From NCBI RefSeq assembly GCF_905404315.1, contig NC_066278.1:2124001-2188000 (forward strand): DNA of 64,000 nt, read 5' to 3'. Position 1 is the stretch's first letter. Each line of letters begins with the position of its first letter. The translations under genes and the position numbers were made by a program. Shown here in pieces: positions 44,012 to 55,446 of the stretch. This DNA comes from Leptidea sinapis (Eukaryota > Arthropoda > Insecta > Lepidoptera > Pieridae). The notes under the pieces are model-generated. The model had not been told where the DNA came from. It made no database searches and was given only the letters and a program-made list of their open reading frames with translations.

Positions 44012-44303
44012 TATCGAAGTATAGCAAGCCTGCAAGACGTATTTTTAGGCTTTGTGAAACTTTTAACTAGGTTTATGTCATTTTACTTGTGTTTATTTTT
44101 TGTATATTTTTGTCTTTCGGTGTTATTTCAGGTTTACATATTATGTCATGGCATATTTATCGAAGTATAGCACGCCTACAAGACGTATGTTTAGGCTTTG
44201 TGTAACTTGTAACTAGGTTTTTGTCATTTTATTTGTATTAATTTAATGTATATTTATATCTTTCGGTGTTATTTCAGGTTTACATATTATTTCATGGCAT
44301 AAA
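44012..44303 (+). repeat. 146-bp tandem duplication
   Basis: Two units (44012-44157 and 44158-44303) run from ATCGAAGTATAGCA to TTACATATTAT.TCATGGCAT with modest divergence. Each contains TTTCGGTGTTATTTCAGGTT, which looks like a splice acceptor. It lies just 22 bp beyond the candidate exon. Confidence 0.9.
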
Positions 44304-44853
44304 CTATTCCTATGACCTCACAAAACTGCGAATTGAATACTCAAATATATATCAGTTCTCTTTATATATATTTAACATAGATTATGATCCACACTATTTT
44401 TGTTCGTAATAAGTAAATTCGTTTTCGTTGACATGGGTACCTTCTGATTATCTGCGAACACATATCGTAAACAAATTTTTTGAGCACTTAGTATAAAGTG
44501 ACTTGTAACAAAAAATTAAATGTTTTGTAAAAATAAATTAACATCGAAGGCGCGTTATAATGTGAAAGATCATTTGAATGATAAAGATGTTTCTAAATTT
44601 ATTGTTAATAAATATTGTTCAACTCATTTGAATGCTATTGTAAGTTTTGTACTTCATCCTGACTTTTACTGATAGAATTAATGACATTGATACAGACATA
44701 TTATCACGCGTATCTCTTACAGTGCTACTCCTCCATTTACCATGGTTCTGGTTTTGTCTTCTAGCTTCATCCACTCACATGAAAATCTTTTATTCGTGGT
44801 ACTCTTTACCCATCCCCTTTTATAAAGAACCTCAAGCTGTTCACCTCGTTAGA
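44304..44853. other. unassigned AT-rich DNA
   Basis: Nothing recognised. Confidence 0.5.
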
Positions 44854-45121
44854 ATTTTTTTTATGAAAATAAGCCTTGCCCATTATAATGCAGCGCCGCT
44901 CAGGATTCTTGAAAACCCTAAAAATTCTGAGTGACCTTACAACTGGGCTCGTCACCTTGAGACATAAGATGTTAAGTCTCATTTGCTCAGTAATTTCACT
45001 AGCTACGGCGCCCTTCAGACCGAAAGACAGTAATGCTTACACATTACTGCTTCACGGCAGAAATAGGCGCCGTTGTGTTACCCATAATCTAGCCTCTTGT
45101 GCAAAGGAGCCGTCCACTGGT
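44854..45121 (-). repeat. family M repeat
   Basis: Minus copy, 5' end at 45121 (CCAGTGGACGGCTCC), tail TTTTCATAAAAAAAA at 44854-44870. The CAGCTGAACGTCCTGC segment is deleted. Large-hairpin arms are GCCGCTCAGGATT and AATTCTGAGTGAC on the plus strand, one arm decayed. Confidence 0.8.
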
Positions 45122-45787
45122 CTAACACTTTTATCAACAGTCGCACTATAAAATTTTGCATTCAGTTTTTCATCCAATTTTTAATTAAATTGCAAAATTT
45201 GGATATTATTTATCTCATAACCCCAAATAACACATTGGATATGTGTCTACAAAAATTAGAGGCCATTAAATAAATGAATAAAGACACGAACATTTCAACA
45301 CGTAACCTTATTTAACATTTAAAACATAAAAGCGTCCCTTATATCGTAACAATGTATTGTGTTTGCACAATATCTTAGCAAGGCACACCTAACCATTATC
45401 CCAGGTTCCATTTGCCGTAGATTTTTCCCTACACATTAGCATTCATGGAAGTCAGTCGATTGAGAAAAGAATTTCCGCCCGCCCCTTGGAGATGACGACA
45501 AAACCGAGTGGAGGCTCTGAGTGGTTCCCATTTCCTGTCGCCTTTTATTTTACTAACAACTTAATGCTAATGGGCTGTTTTTATTCTAATTTATTAACTT
45601 TATCTGTACGCGGAACGTGAAATTATAAAAGTTTGGGGATTATATACTCTAGCTATCAAACAATGTTACGCGGGAGTTTTTTAATAATGCTCGGCTTGCA
45701 GTATTGCACGAGGAGGTTCTTGTGTTTTATTTTTTGTTGCTTTCACATTTATTGCTTTTTTAATAAGTATATCGTTAGAAAGGAAAA
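45122..45787. other. unassigned DNA with a GC-richer patch
   Basis: About 45400-45550 (GAATTTCCGCCCGCCCCTTG and around) is less AT-rich and seems single copy. No frame convinces as an exon. Confidence 0.4.
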
Positions 45788-46215
45788 TCAAATTCAAATA
45801 TTTTTATTCAAAAAAGGATGTGATCACTTATTGAAAGTCAAAAAATACCACCAAATTTCATAACCATTTGCCTCAGACCTGAGAAGAATGGGCGCAACAA
45901 ACTCAGCGGACAATTTTTTTCATCAAAAATAATGTTAACAAAGTAATATTGTACAATTAAACTTATTATTTTATAGCCTGATGGTCGCTCCTTTCTGTTG
46001 TATAGTAAGTAGTCTTTATGTTATAGTAACCTTTACCACACAAACGTTTATTTACGATTCTTTTGAATAATGCTTTTGTTTTGAACATTTTCTGGGATCT
46101 TGTTGTAAAAGCATACACATCGCCCCACAAAAGACTTACCAACTCGACTTAGCCGAGCAGTAGGCATTATAAGTTTATGTCTGTACCTGGTGTTAACATT
46201 ATGGTTATTATATAT
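45788..46215 (-). pseudogene. LINE 3' end: RT C-terminus and UTR (copy 1)
   Basis: The minus strand starts with NTRYRHKLIMPTARLSRVGK and SFVGRCVCFYNKIP, the C-terminal tail of a CR1/Jockey-like RT. It then runs through a UTR (CGCTGAGTTTGTTGCGCCC) to a terminal AAATATTTGAATTTGATT. The same 3' end occurs at 54000-54440, as expected for independently 5'-truncated copies of one LINE. Confidence 0.7.
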
Positions 46216-46629
46216 ACGTTATTATGTATATGTTACAATATAATATGGGATAGGTCACCATTTTAGTGGCATCAAGTTCAGCACGGTTTGCAAACACAAA
46301 ACTGCCTGCTAGCGTCACGCAGACTTTAATATGACAAAGTTCCTTCCCTCTTCCAACGCGCGTGGGGTTATCAAATATCAAGATATAAATATGCATCAAC
46401 ATTTTCAACGTTTTCCGTAATTAATTGCACAATCGCTAATAAACCGGTCTAAATTTAAAAAACTGGAGTGAACGCAGAAATGTATAGACTTGGCAGTCGA
46501 AGGTTATTATGATGTCATTTGTGGCATGTGCCATATTTCGGCTTTGATTTTGTATGAGGTGTATTGTCTATATGTAAAGAACGTCATAGTGATCCCCATT
46601 TGAAAACAAAACTTCAAATTAAATTTTAT
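46216..46629. other. unassigned AT-rich DNA
   Basis: Nothing recognised; the minus ORF at 46208-46408 has no domain. Confidence 0.5.
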
Positions 46630-46960
46630 TAATAAATTACTATAAAGAACAAAATATTATCATTATGATATAATTTAGCTACAAAGTCAAAATATCCTAG
46701 TTATCTCTCGTTTCACATCACGTGTGAAGTTAATACAAGAATGTTTCAACGCAAATCCCGTTGTTCCAGAATCCTGCTTAACTTTCGAAGACAAATTTCC
46801 ATCGAGTTGATTAAAGTTGTCGGTTTGGGAACACGGGATGCAATCTCCCAGCAAGATGTGGAATATTATATTTGTTGAATTTGTTTTATGTGGATGACAC
46901 GAGTTCGATAAGATGGGAATTGTACAATATGCATACATTTATACTATATTTTTATGACGA
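46630..46960 (-). other. ORF-like remnant of unknown origin
   Basis: The minus frame 46938-46687 reads ILLGDCIPCSQTDNFNQLDG and ends VKREITRIF-stop, followed by AATAAA on the minus strand. The codon pattern is gene-like, but I do not recognise a family. It may be the end of a transposon or retroposed gene. The sequence CTGGGAGATTGCATCCCG feels familiar from dispersed lepidopteran repeats, but I cannot confirm this. Confidence 0.25.
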
Positions 46961-47029
46961 AAAAAATTCTACAAATATGTGGTGCTTGGTACTTTAAGTT
47001 TGTTTCTTATGTAGATTGATGGAACTATA

Positions 47030-47178
47030 ATAAATTTGTTATTTTTTAAAGTGATAACCTTCACTTATAGGATTAATTACACAAATTAAATTTGAAAACA
47101 AAATTTATGAACGATGCGTACTCGAACCCACGACCCCTCGCATTCCGTGCGAGCACTCTTTCACTGAGCTAACAGTTC
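47030..47178 (-). repeat. tRNA-derived SINE
   Basis: The minus strand starts GTTAGCTCAGTGAAAGAGTG (A-box region), has an anticodon-like stem-loop CTCGC-ACGGAAT-GCGAG and the B box GGGTTCGAGTAC, then the SINE body ATCGTTCATAAATTTTG, GTGTAATTAATCC, GGTTATCACTTTAAA. The T-arm no longer pairs well, so it is not a functional tRNA gene. Confidence 0.75.
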
Positions 47179-47181
47179 CAA

Positions 47182-47486
47182 CCAGTGGGAGGCTCCTTTG
47201 CACAGGATGCCGGCTAGATTATGGGTACCACAACGGCGCCTATATCTGCCGTGAAGGAGTAATGTGTAAGCATTACTGTGTTTCGATCTGAAGGGTGCCG
47301 TAGCTAGTGAAATTACTTGGCAAATGAGACTTAACACCTTATGTCTCAAGGTGACGAGTGCAGTTATAGTGCCGCTCAGAATTTTTGGGGCTTTTCAAGA
47401 ATCCTGTGCGGCACTGCATTGTAATAGGCAGGGCGTATCAATTACCATTAGTTGAACGTCCTGCTCGTTTCGTCCCTCATTTTCAT
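47182..47486 (+). repeat. family M repeat, near full length
   Basis: CCAGTGGGAGGCTCC to CCCTCATTTTCATA. Small hairpin: AGTAATG (47258-47264) with CATTACT (47271-47277). Large hairpin: GTGCCGCTCAG (47369-47379) with CTGTGCGGCAC (47404-47414, one mismatch). It begins just 3 bp from the 5' end of the oppositely oriented SINE. Confidence 0.9.
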
Positions 47487-48479
47487 AGTTCAAGTGACGT
47501 ATAGTTGATAAATCTTGTATGTCTTGTTCAAATCTAAACATTTTTTTTGTTACAAATTATATACACTTGATATATAACAACCCCAATATTTACATTTCAG
47601 GTAATTTACTTATGATGTCACTCTAAATTGCTTCGATTTAAAAACTAAGCGCTTATAATTATCTCAAGTTGGTTTCTCTATGAATGCTGACTGATAATGC
47701 GTTCTAATATGAGATTATTACTGTTGGTTTTTCGTAAAGATTTTTTAAAGCATATTTCATTGATTAGGAGCCACAGTGTTGGACAGTTAAATTCCTACTA
47801 GAATTTTAATATTTTTTTAATTTCAATGTATTTACGTTATGTCTTGAAAGTTAATTATTATTATTATAAGAATTTATGTAATGTCGCTTATAAAATGACT
47901 GCATAGGACCTTTTTATTATAATTGAATTTATTAAATATTTTTTTTAGTAATCTTGTTGTTCTAAGAGTGATGTTAAATCCTATTTAAAAGAAAAGTGTT
48001 TGATTTTGAGTAATTTAAATGCTCTTTTTGCGTTTTGAGAAATTTAGAGGTTTAATTGTCGTAGAAAGCCTTTAGAATCTATGTTTCTATGAGATACAAT
48101 ACGTGTAATACTAAAAGTTTCAATTTTACCATTTATAACTGGTTTGTTCGTATAATTAGTGTTACATAGTAATTAGCAGCTAATTAGAGAAGCTCTACAA
48201 AGAACGTTGTTCCCAGAGTTGTCTAGTCAACAACTTTTATAAAAGTTCGTTTTAATTACAGGCGACGAGTAAAATGTTAGAAGCAAAGTGTAATTTCTGA
48301 GTGCACAAGGAAAATGTCCGAGTTTGTAATTGATTGTTCTGTTTAGAGGAGTGAAACAATTGTTTGTGACGATTTGTAGCACAAATGTGCTTTCAATTGC
48401 TTTCTTATATAAGTTTTTGACGTATTGGGAAATAATTGCTGAGTTTTACTTTGAATAAATCTTATAATATTGACAATAA
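47487..48479. other. unassigned AT-rich DNA
   Basis: About 1 kb without ORF or shared repeat. Confidence 0.5.
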
Positions 48480-48745
48480 TAATATGGACACACTTTTTAC
48501 ACAAATTATCTTGCTCCAAGTTAAGTATCTATAGCCTGTGTTATGGGTTACAAGACAATGATATATTTAATACAATGTACTTACTTAAACATACATATAA
48601 ACATACATAAATATATTTAAACATCCATGACTCGGAAACAAATACGTATATTCATCATAAAAATGCTTTCACCTACCGGGATTCGAACCCGGGACCTCTA
48701 GCTTACTAGGTAGAATCGCTAGCCACTCGGCTATACAGGTCGTCA
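48480..48745 (-). repeat. tRNA-derived SINE, near complete
   Basis: The minus strand begins with the head GTATAGCCGAGTGGCTAGCG and has B box GGGTTCGAATCCC (about 48679-48691), with good T-arm pairing (CCCGG/CCGGG-like). The body ATGATGAATATACG, GAGTCATGGATG, TTAAATATATC follows, and the 3' end reads TGTGTAAAAAGTGTGTCCAT-ATTATTATT. It is the best-kept member of the family at 6117, 11352 and 25500. Confidence 0.85.
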
Positions 48746-48749
48746 TGTA

Positions 48750-49235
48750 TGTAATATAAAATTTTCGTGTCTCGTGTGTTTGTAACCAAACTCCTCCGAA
48801 ACCGCTAAAATAATTTGTTTGAAAATTTGTGTGTATCGGTCGGTCAGAGGCCAACATCTATTTTTCATGTTAGGGACATACAATATATATATATATTTTT
48901 TTTTATTATTATTGATTTTTTTTTATTTTCATTTTATTATGATTCAGCATTAAAAATACATACAACTTCAAATTTTTACCCATGTACGATCAACACCAAT
49001 TTTTGTATCGCGTTTTTAATATTATTCTATTCCATCCACAGATACCCAATAGAGTTGCAAGATGGCCAACAAGAAGATCAATATAATGATTATTGTAGTA
49101 CGATAGATAAATTTTATGTACGATATATTTGGTAGGTCTGAGAATCGATCGTAATTTTTATTACTCCAAAAATTTGAATTATTGAATTTTTTTTATTACT
49201 TTATATGGCAATACAACGTATGCTGGGTCAGCTAG
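48750..49235 (+). mobile_element. Helitron-like element
   Basis: Family words TTTTCGTGTCTCGTGTGTTT and AACTCCTCCGAAACCGCT near the start; 3' end CAACGTATGCTGGGTCAGCTAG-type with CTAG at 49232-49235 followed by T. A TTATTATT-rich segment lengthens the middle. The 106-codon ORF within is not a gene. 5' boundary approximate. Confidence 0.6.
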
Positions 49236-50380
49236 TAGAAATATATAAATTAACCGTACCTCTGCTGAATGGCGAAATAAAAGCGAGGATTTTATTTTCT
49301 TTGAATAATAATGCTAGAATGTTAAGCTACGTAACTAAATAAATATTAATTATATTAATAAAACAGACAGGCTGCTTTTTGAGACATATTATTTTGTATC
49401 GCTATGACATAGCAACATACTGCAGCTGCATGTACAATAAACACAGTAAAATTTTAACAATAATTAGAGTTTTTTTATAGAAGTAATGTGGTCCATCCAA
49501 ATTTTCGAGATATTGGCGTTGTCGCAAATGATGCTCTATCTAATAGTAGATAGTAGGTACTGAAATATCGAGATATTCAAAACTCGTCAAATTCTAGGTA
49601 TGTATTTTAACAACCGTTTACCATGAGATCTGAACGCACGTGAAACTTTTTTTTTTTTTCATTTTAACAGTTTTCCGTTTAATGCGGCATCATATGTACG
49701 GTTAAGATATAAAACATACATTCTTTGCTTCTCTTAAATGTGATGTGGGCTATCAATATTTAGGCTGTCATCATAGATTAACTGGTTGCCACTTATATAT
49801 TGTTCTTGACCAAACATAATTTATTATTTTATTAAAACTCCCACATTAGTTTTCTACCAATCACTATGTTTTGTCTTTGAAGTTATCTTTCGTGTACAAA
49901 ATTTGATAAAAAAAATTAATTTAATTACCTTATATAACTTTTATCATACCATTTATATTTTAAAACTAATTTCTGTTCAAGTTTTAAAGTCACAACACCA
50001 GAAATGATAGTATCTAGATAGACATTTAATTAAGTAGAACACGTTACACGTAAATGACAGGACGGCTCAGTAATAAATCAAAATGCGTGACATCAGGCAT
50101 TGCAGTCACGTTGCAATAACGAATCAATGGAGTGACGGTCCCCACGGCACGTCGCAAGACCTGTAATAATGTTAACTCCCCCAACATTCACCCTTTACTG
50201 CACTTACTGAATTTACTATATTTTGTTGCTGTATGTAAACCAGGACATGATTTGAATTAATTTACAACAGTGAGCTCGAATTCAGAACAGTCGCCGATTC
50301 CAGAACGTTTTATACAATTTTCACATTTCATACTCAGATATCTGGGTATGAAATTCGGTAAATTATTTCATTTTAATCAT
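49236..50380. other. unassigned DNA
   Basis: AT-rich with a less AT-rich part at 50040-50180 (GTGACGGTCCCCACGGCACG). No gene supported. Confidence 0.4.
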
Positions 50381-50730
50381 TAGGGTTTCGTAGCCAAATG
50401 GCAAAAAACGGAGCAGGTATAGATTCGTCATGTCTGTCTGTCTATCCGTGTATGTCACAGCCACTTTTATTTATAAGAACTATTCTGTTTAATTTGGTAG
50501 TTAGATGTATTCTGTGAACCACATTAACATTTTCATTCAAAAATAGAAAAAAAAAACAATAAAAATTGGGGGTTCTCCATACTATGAACTGATACTCAAT
50601 TTTTTTTCATCAAACTCATACTTGTATCTATGGATAGATCTTCAAAAATGATACTGAGGTTTCTAATATCATTATTTTCTAAACTGAATAGTTTTTAGTT
50701 TGGTAAAATCGACTTCATTATGTCGACCAA
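50381..50730 (+). repeat. dispersed repeat beginning TAGGGTTTCGTAGCC
   Basis: The order TAGGGTTTCGTAGCC, CAAAAAACGGA, a CTGTCTGTC track and GGGGGTTCTCCATACTATGA is one I associate with a common lepidopteran interspersed family (TAGGGTTCCGTA...). Only one copy here, so boundaries are approximate and the class is unknown. Confidence 0.45.
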
Positions 50731-50884
50731 AGACATAAAGTCAATGATGTCTCCGTGATAAACTCAGTAAAAGCTGGAAGTGACCGCACAGTAAGAGGCA
50801 CATTGAATCATCCAGATTCAAAACCCCGAAAACTTTCAACTCGAATTGCAATACCGCTTCGAATGCCTCGGTGACTGCGTAGAC
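50731..50884. other. unassigned DNA
   Basis: Short stretch before the RTE fragment. Confidence 0.4.
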
Positions 50885-51915
50885 GTGAGATTCGATCGAG
50901 ACCTGGGAGGTGCTTCAGTCTCTCCAGAGAGGCCACCTTGATTACCAATATATCGAAGCATTGAAGTGTCTGTATGAAAACGCCACCATGTCGGTCAGTC
51001 TCCAGGATCAGATCTCGAAGCCTATCCGACTGCAGCGGTCAGACAAGGCGATGTTATATCGCCCAAGCTGTTCACCACTGCGTTGGAAGATGTCTTAAGG
51101 TTCTGGCCTGGAACGGACTGGGCATCAACATCAACGGTGAATACATCAGTCACCTTCGATTCGCAAACGATATCGTAATCATGCCCGAGACTATGGAAGA
51201 CTTAAGCCATATGGTCGATGGCCTCAATACAACTTCCCAAGGAATAGGCCTCAAAATGAACATGGACAAGACGAAGATCATGTTAAATGTCCATCTCCCA
51301 TAGCAATTGGGAACTGTACTCTCGAAATTGTCGACGAGTAAGTCTTTCTCGGAAAAAAAATCCAGTTAGGCTGGTCCAAATTCGCGAAAGAGGTCACTCG
51401 TCGAATCCAACTCGGATGGGCAGCGTTCGGGAAGCTCCGTAAAATCTTCTCGTCCCAAATACCACAGTGCCTAAGGACGTAAGTTTTCAACCAGTGTGTG
51501 TTGCCAGTGATGGCTTACGGTACACAGACGTGGTCGCTAACTATGGGCGTTATGAGAATGCTCATGGTCAGAGGGCAATGCTCGGAGTTTCCCTTCCAGA
51601 TCGAATCAGAAATGAGGAGATCCCTAGGAGAACCAAACTTACCGACATGGTCCAAATGATTTAGAAACTGAAGTGGCAGTGGGCAGGGCACATAGTTCGA
51701 CGGACAGATGGCCGTTAGGACAGCACGTCGAATGGCGACCACGTACCGGAAGACTCAGTTTTGGTAGGCCTCACACAAGATTGACCAACGATCTGGTCAA
51801 GATCGCCGGAATACATTGGATGAGGGCAGCATTGGACCGATCGTCGTGGAAATCTTTGGATGTGGCATTTGTCCAGCAGTGGACGTCTTCCGGCTAATGG
51901 TGATGATGATGAATA
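50885..51915 (+). pseudogene. RTE-clade LINE, 3' half, inactive
   Basis: Frames read FDSIETWEVLQSLQRGHLDY, YIEALKCLYENATMSVSL, then after a frameshift WNGLGININGEYISHLRFAN and DIVIMPETMEDLSHMV, then QCVLPVMAYGTQTWSL and a C-terminal WRPRTGRLSFGRPHTR and SWKSLDVAFVQQWTSSG. This is RTE-type RT order. The catalytic box is FAND where FADD is expected, so even apart from several frameshifts and stops the enzyme would be dead. It ends in GGTGATGATGATGA (51899-51912), a typical RTE trinucleotide tail. 5' truncated; target duplications not determined. Confidence 0.85.
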
Positions 51916-52865
51916 CAGAATATGTTACCTAAGACAATAGTAGTATATTAGCGAGTTACCTGATTTTAATCAATTTAGAACAGTTATAAAGATAAGCTCT
52001 GTTAAATATGATATTGCTAATTACTCTACATTATGTAGTGCATAATACTGCACAGTTGAACCAAAATATTACGTAATATTTTATGCAGTAGTCGTCGTGC
52101 TGTCACTTGTACGAGTGGGCTGTGATCAGTGATTTAATATGCATTCATTAAATTTAATATTCATTGCGATTATAAAATCAAATTGATTGTTAAGATTTTT
52201 TCACAGAAATCTAGAAATTCATTAATGGCCTAGGTTTCTCTCGTTTCTAGTCCTATCACCAAATACATTATAAATAGGCGAGCGAGGTTAATATAAGAAA
52301 TAAAACTATATTTTTGTTTATTATTGATAAAGTGCGAATATTTCATATATATTTAATAGAATATACAAGTTTTTACTTCAAAAAGTAAATATAAAACAAA
52401 CATTTTAATAAGAGTTCGTACGTCTAGGTCCATACAAGACCTTTTACTATTTTGAGCAAGACAATACAATGAAATAAATAAATATAACTGACAATTTCAC
52501 ATCAAAATACAATAAAACTAAAAGCATTGAGCAATTTCTGTGCAAAATAAAAGCGTACCACATTAATTAAGCATGTATCCACTGATTAAGAGTGCAGTAC
52601 CGTAACGTGAAGGGGTCAACTGTAATTGGTCGCCCACTCTATTTTAGATGTGCGATACAAACCAGGGTTAATGAATAGACCAATGTATGTGGACACATGT
52701 TATTGTTCCAATGCTGTTTAGTTTAACAAGCAGTATTTGTGTTAGTCATTTGGTTTTATACTGTCGCGATTCCAGCGCTACCGTGCTTTATTTTCATTGG
52801 TAGATTTTAAGGGATATTTCAATGTGGTAAGTGCGCTATACTTAAAACTTATATTTTGAAAAATG
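51916..52865. other. unassigned AT-rich DNA
   Basis: About 0.95 kb, nothing recognised. Confidence 0.5.
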
Positions 52866-53125
52866 ATGCTCTGTGAACGGCTGGATCACTTGGCGATGCG
52901 TTGAGAGGTCGCTTCATTGTGTGTCTTCTACCGCATTAATCACGCGTAGTGTTCCTAAGAGCTGTTTCACCTGATTCCTGCCACCAAAATCCACCTTCGC
53001 ACGACACGCCACAAATTAGGATATCATCCCCTCTGTCTGGATTTGTGGCAGTCCTCCACAGTGCGGTTTTGAAGCAGCTTTCTTCCAGGGTTCCATGGGT
53101 ACCTTCAAAAAAAGCGAAATTCTAG
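52866..53125 (+). pseudogene. LINE RT C-terminal fragment (LCERLDHLAMR type)
   Basis: The plus strand reads LCERLDHLAMR, stop, EVASLCVFYRIN, then in other frames pieces like FDLIPAAEFH and RHKLGYHP, and ends near TGGGTACCTTCAAAAAAAGC. It belongs to the same LINE family as the minus fragment at 19637-19862 and covers the part upstream of it. Stops and small deletions throughout. Confidence 0.75.
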
Positions 53126-53999
53126 GAAATCATATTTGAAGTTTTTGGAAGTAATAAAATGTTCTTCGAAATTTTCCCTTAATATTTTGAAAACAATACA
53201 AACAAAAGAAAATAAAATGTCACAGCGGAAAAGAGTTGAATAAAATCAATTAAACCCCCAGTCCTTAAGCCTTAAGCGTATAATGACTTACAGGCAATTT
53301 CAGACGATATTACAATGGACCTAGTAAGTATATTATGAACCGATACCGAAAAGATTTATCTAAACTTTATTATACTAGCGGATCCGACTTGGGAAGTTTT
53401 GGGATAATATCTTATATCATAATACATAAACCAAACTGAATTAATATGTATGAGGTAGGTAATATTTTATTTATCCTAAACTCTAAATTACACTTAAACC
53501 GCCTTGCAGATGACTTGATGATAAATAATCATCACAGCAGAGTTACAATTTCTTTCACGAAAATTTGCTTCATTCCAAATCACGATGGAATGATGTCACT
53601 TAAAGGGTCACCAAATATTAATTTTAATTTATTCAGCCTGTAATCCCGGACAGCCATAGCAGCAAATTAAGTAAGCGGAAGAAAGCTCATTTATTTTTGG
53701 CCGGACGCGGGGAAATTCACATCCGCGTTAAATACACAAGCCAGCGCGAGGCATAGCCACTCGTTTCCACTGTTTTCAGTTAAAATTTAATTTCGGGAAC
53801 AAATTACTGTCTTTTTGTTATTCGCTTTCTGAATTTTAGATGATGAAATTCGTTACGGCTGCCGTTAATTCACACTTTGGGCCGCGGCCGGGTAAAATCG
53901 AGAGGTACTTGTTAATACTTTATAAAATTCGTATTCCAACATCGTACTGAAGTTGCGCTACTAAGTGGTGGCTGGTTTCTGTTGGAAGTTTATAATATT
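53126..53999. other. unassigned DNA with GC-richer patch
   Basis: A decayed CTAGCGGATCCGAC (53375-53388) may mark an old Helitron-like end. The part 53700-53910 is less AT-rich (GGGCCGCGGCCGGG) and seems single copy. Plus ORF 53446-53643 not recognised. Confidence 0.4.
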
Positions 54000-54440
54000 C
54001 GAATTCAAATATTTTTATTTAAAATAGGATATGATTTCACTTAATGAAAGTCAAAAACTACCACCCATTCCAAAAGGTATGCCTCGGACCTGAGAAGAAC
54101 GGGCGCAACAAACTCAGCGGGCTTATTTTCATAAAAAATGTGGTGACGAAGTTATATCATAGAATTAAACTTATTATTTAATAGCCTGAGTGCATTCGCT
54201 CCATTCCCAACCTATTGTATCATTAAGAAAGTAATTTATGTTATAGTAACCTTTACCACACAAACGTTTTTGGACAATTCTTTTGAATATCGTAATATAT
54301 TTGTTTTTAAAATTCTCTGTGATCTTGTTGTAAAAGCATTAACATCGCCCACAAAAGACTTAAAACTCGACTTAGCCGAGTAGTAGGCATTATAAGTTCA
54401 TGTCTGTTCCTGATGTTGATATTATTCTTATGACAGTTAT
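54000..54440 (-). pseudogene. LINE 3' end: RT C-terminus and UTR (copy 2)
   Basis: The minus strand encodes MPTTRLS, CFYNKI and KRLCGKGYYNI-type pieces and ends AAATATTTGAATTCGAA at 54000. Shares the full 3' segment with 45788-46215 (GTAACCTTTACCACACAAAC, GAACGGGCGCAACAAACTCA on the plus strand). Both are 5'-truncated. Confidence 0.7.
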
Positions 54441-54566
54441 TCAAATACCTGCCTATGTACATACGTCATTACATTTTCAAGAATATATTGAGAAGCAACA
54501 GTCAAGATGTTAATTTCTTTAATTTTTTCTTAGTGATTCTTTACGACATAGGTTATAAATAGCACA

Positions 54567-54879
54567 CCAGTGGGAGGCTCCTTTGCACAGGATGCCGGCT
54601 TGATTATGGGTACCACAACGGCGCCTATTTCTGCCGTGAAGCAGTAACGTGTAAGCATTACTGTGTTTCGGTCTGAAGGGCGCCGTAGCTAGTGAAATTA
54701 CTGGGCAAATGAGACTTAACATCTTGTCTTAAGGTGACGAGCTAGTTGTAGTGCCGCTCAGAATTTTTGGGGGTTTCATGAATCCTGAGCGGCACTACAT
54801 TGTAATGGGCAGGGCGTATCAATTACCATCAGCTGAACGTCCTGCTCGTCTTGTCCCTTATAATAATAAAAAAAAAAAA
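54567..54879 (+). repeat. family M repeat, best full-length copy
   Basis: Starts ACCAGTGGGAGGCTCC and ends CCCTTATAATAATAAAAAAA. The large hairpin is perfect: GTGCCGCTCAG (54751-54761) with CTGAGCGGCAC (54785-54795) around a 23-nt loop. The small hairpin is AGTAACGTGTAAGCATTACT with one G-T style change. The minus ORF 54519-54722 is a shadow. Confidence 0.9.
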
Positions 54880-55169
54880 CAATATTTTAATAGACCTGCT
54901 TAGAGTGTTATTCATGAAAACGACGTACTACACGACACTACGCTTAGAATGATTCGACCGTAGTGCGACGTTCATATAATAAACTTCAAGGAAAGAATAT
55001 TGATTACACTGCATTCATAAGTCTGCTTTTATAGTGTTATACTGTTGCTTCATTAAAGTGCAAGTAATTTATTTCATTCATAATTAAAGCAATATTTTTA
55101 TTTGTTCCATTCCATCTCACTTTAAATTACGTCTGTTTTCTTCAAGCACTCAGAGGTTTCTTTGCAAAG

Positions 55170-55443
55170 GTTTTTTATGGAAGTAAGGGATGAGACGGGA
55201 AGGACGTTCAGCTGATTGTTATTAAAACGACCTGCCCAATACAATGCAGTGCCGCTCAGGATTCTTGAGAAACACAAAAAATTCTGGGCAGCACTACAAT
55301 TGCGCTCATCACCTTAAGACATAAGATGTTAAGTCTCATTTGCCCAGTAATTTCACTAGCTACGACGTCCTTCAGACCGAAACACACCAAGATTTACACA
55401 TTACTGCTTCACGACAAAATTAGGCGCCATTGGGGTACCCATT
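55170..55443 (-). repeat. family M repeat
   Basis: Minus copy lacking its 5' 30 or so bases (ends at GGGTACCCATT). Large-hairpin arms differ (GTGCCGCTCAG versus CTGGGCAGCAC), so pairing is weakened. Confidence 0.8.
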
Positions 55444-55446
55444 GCA

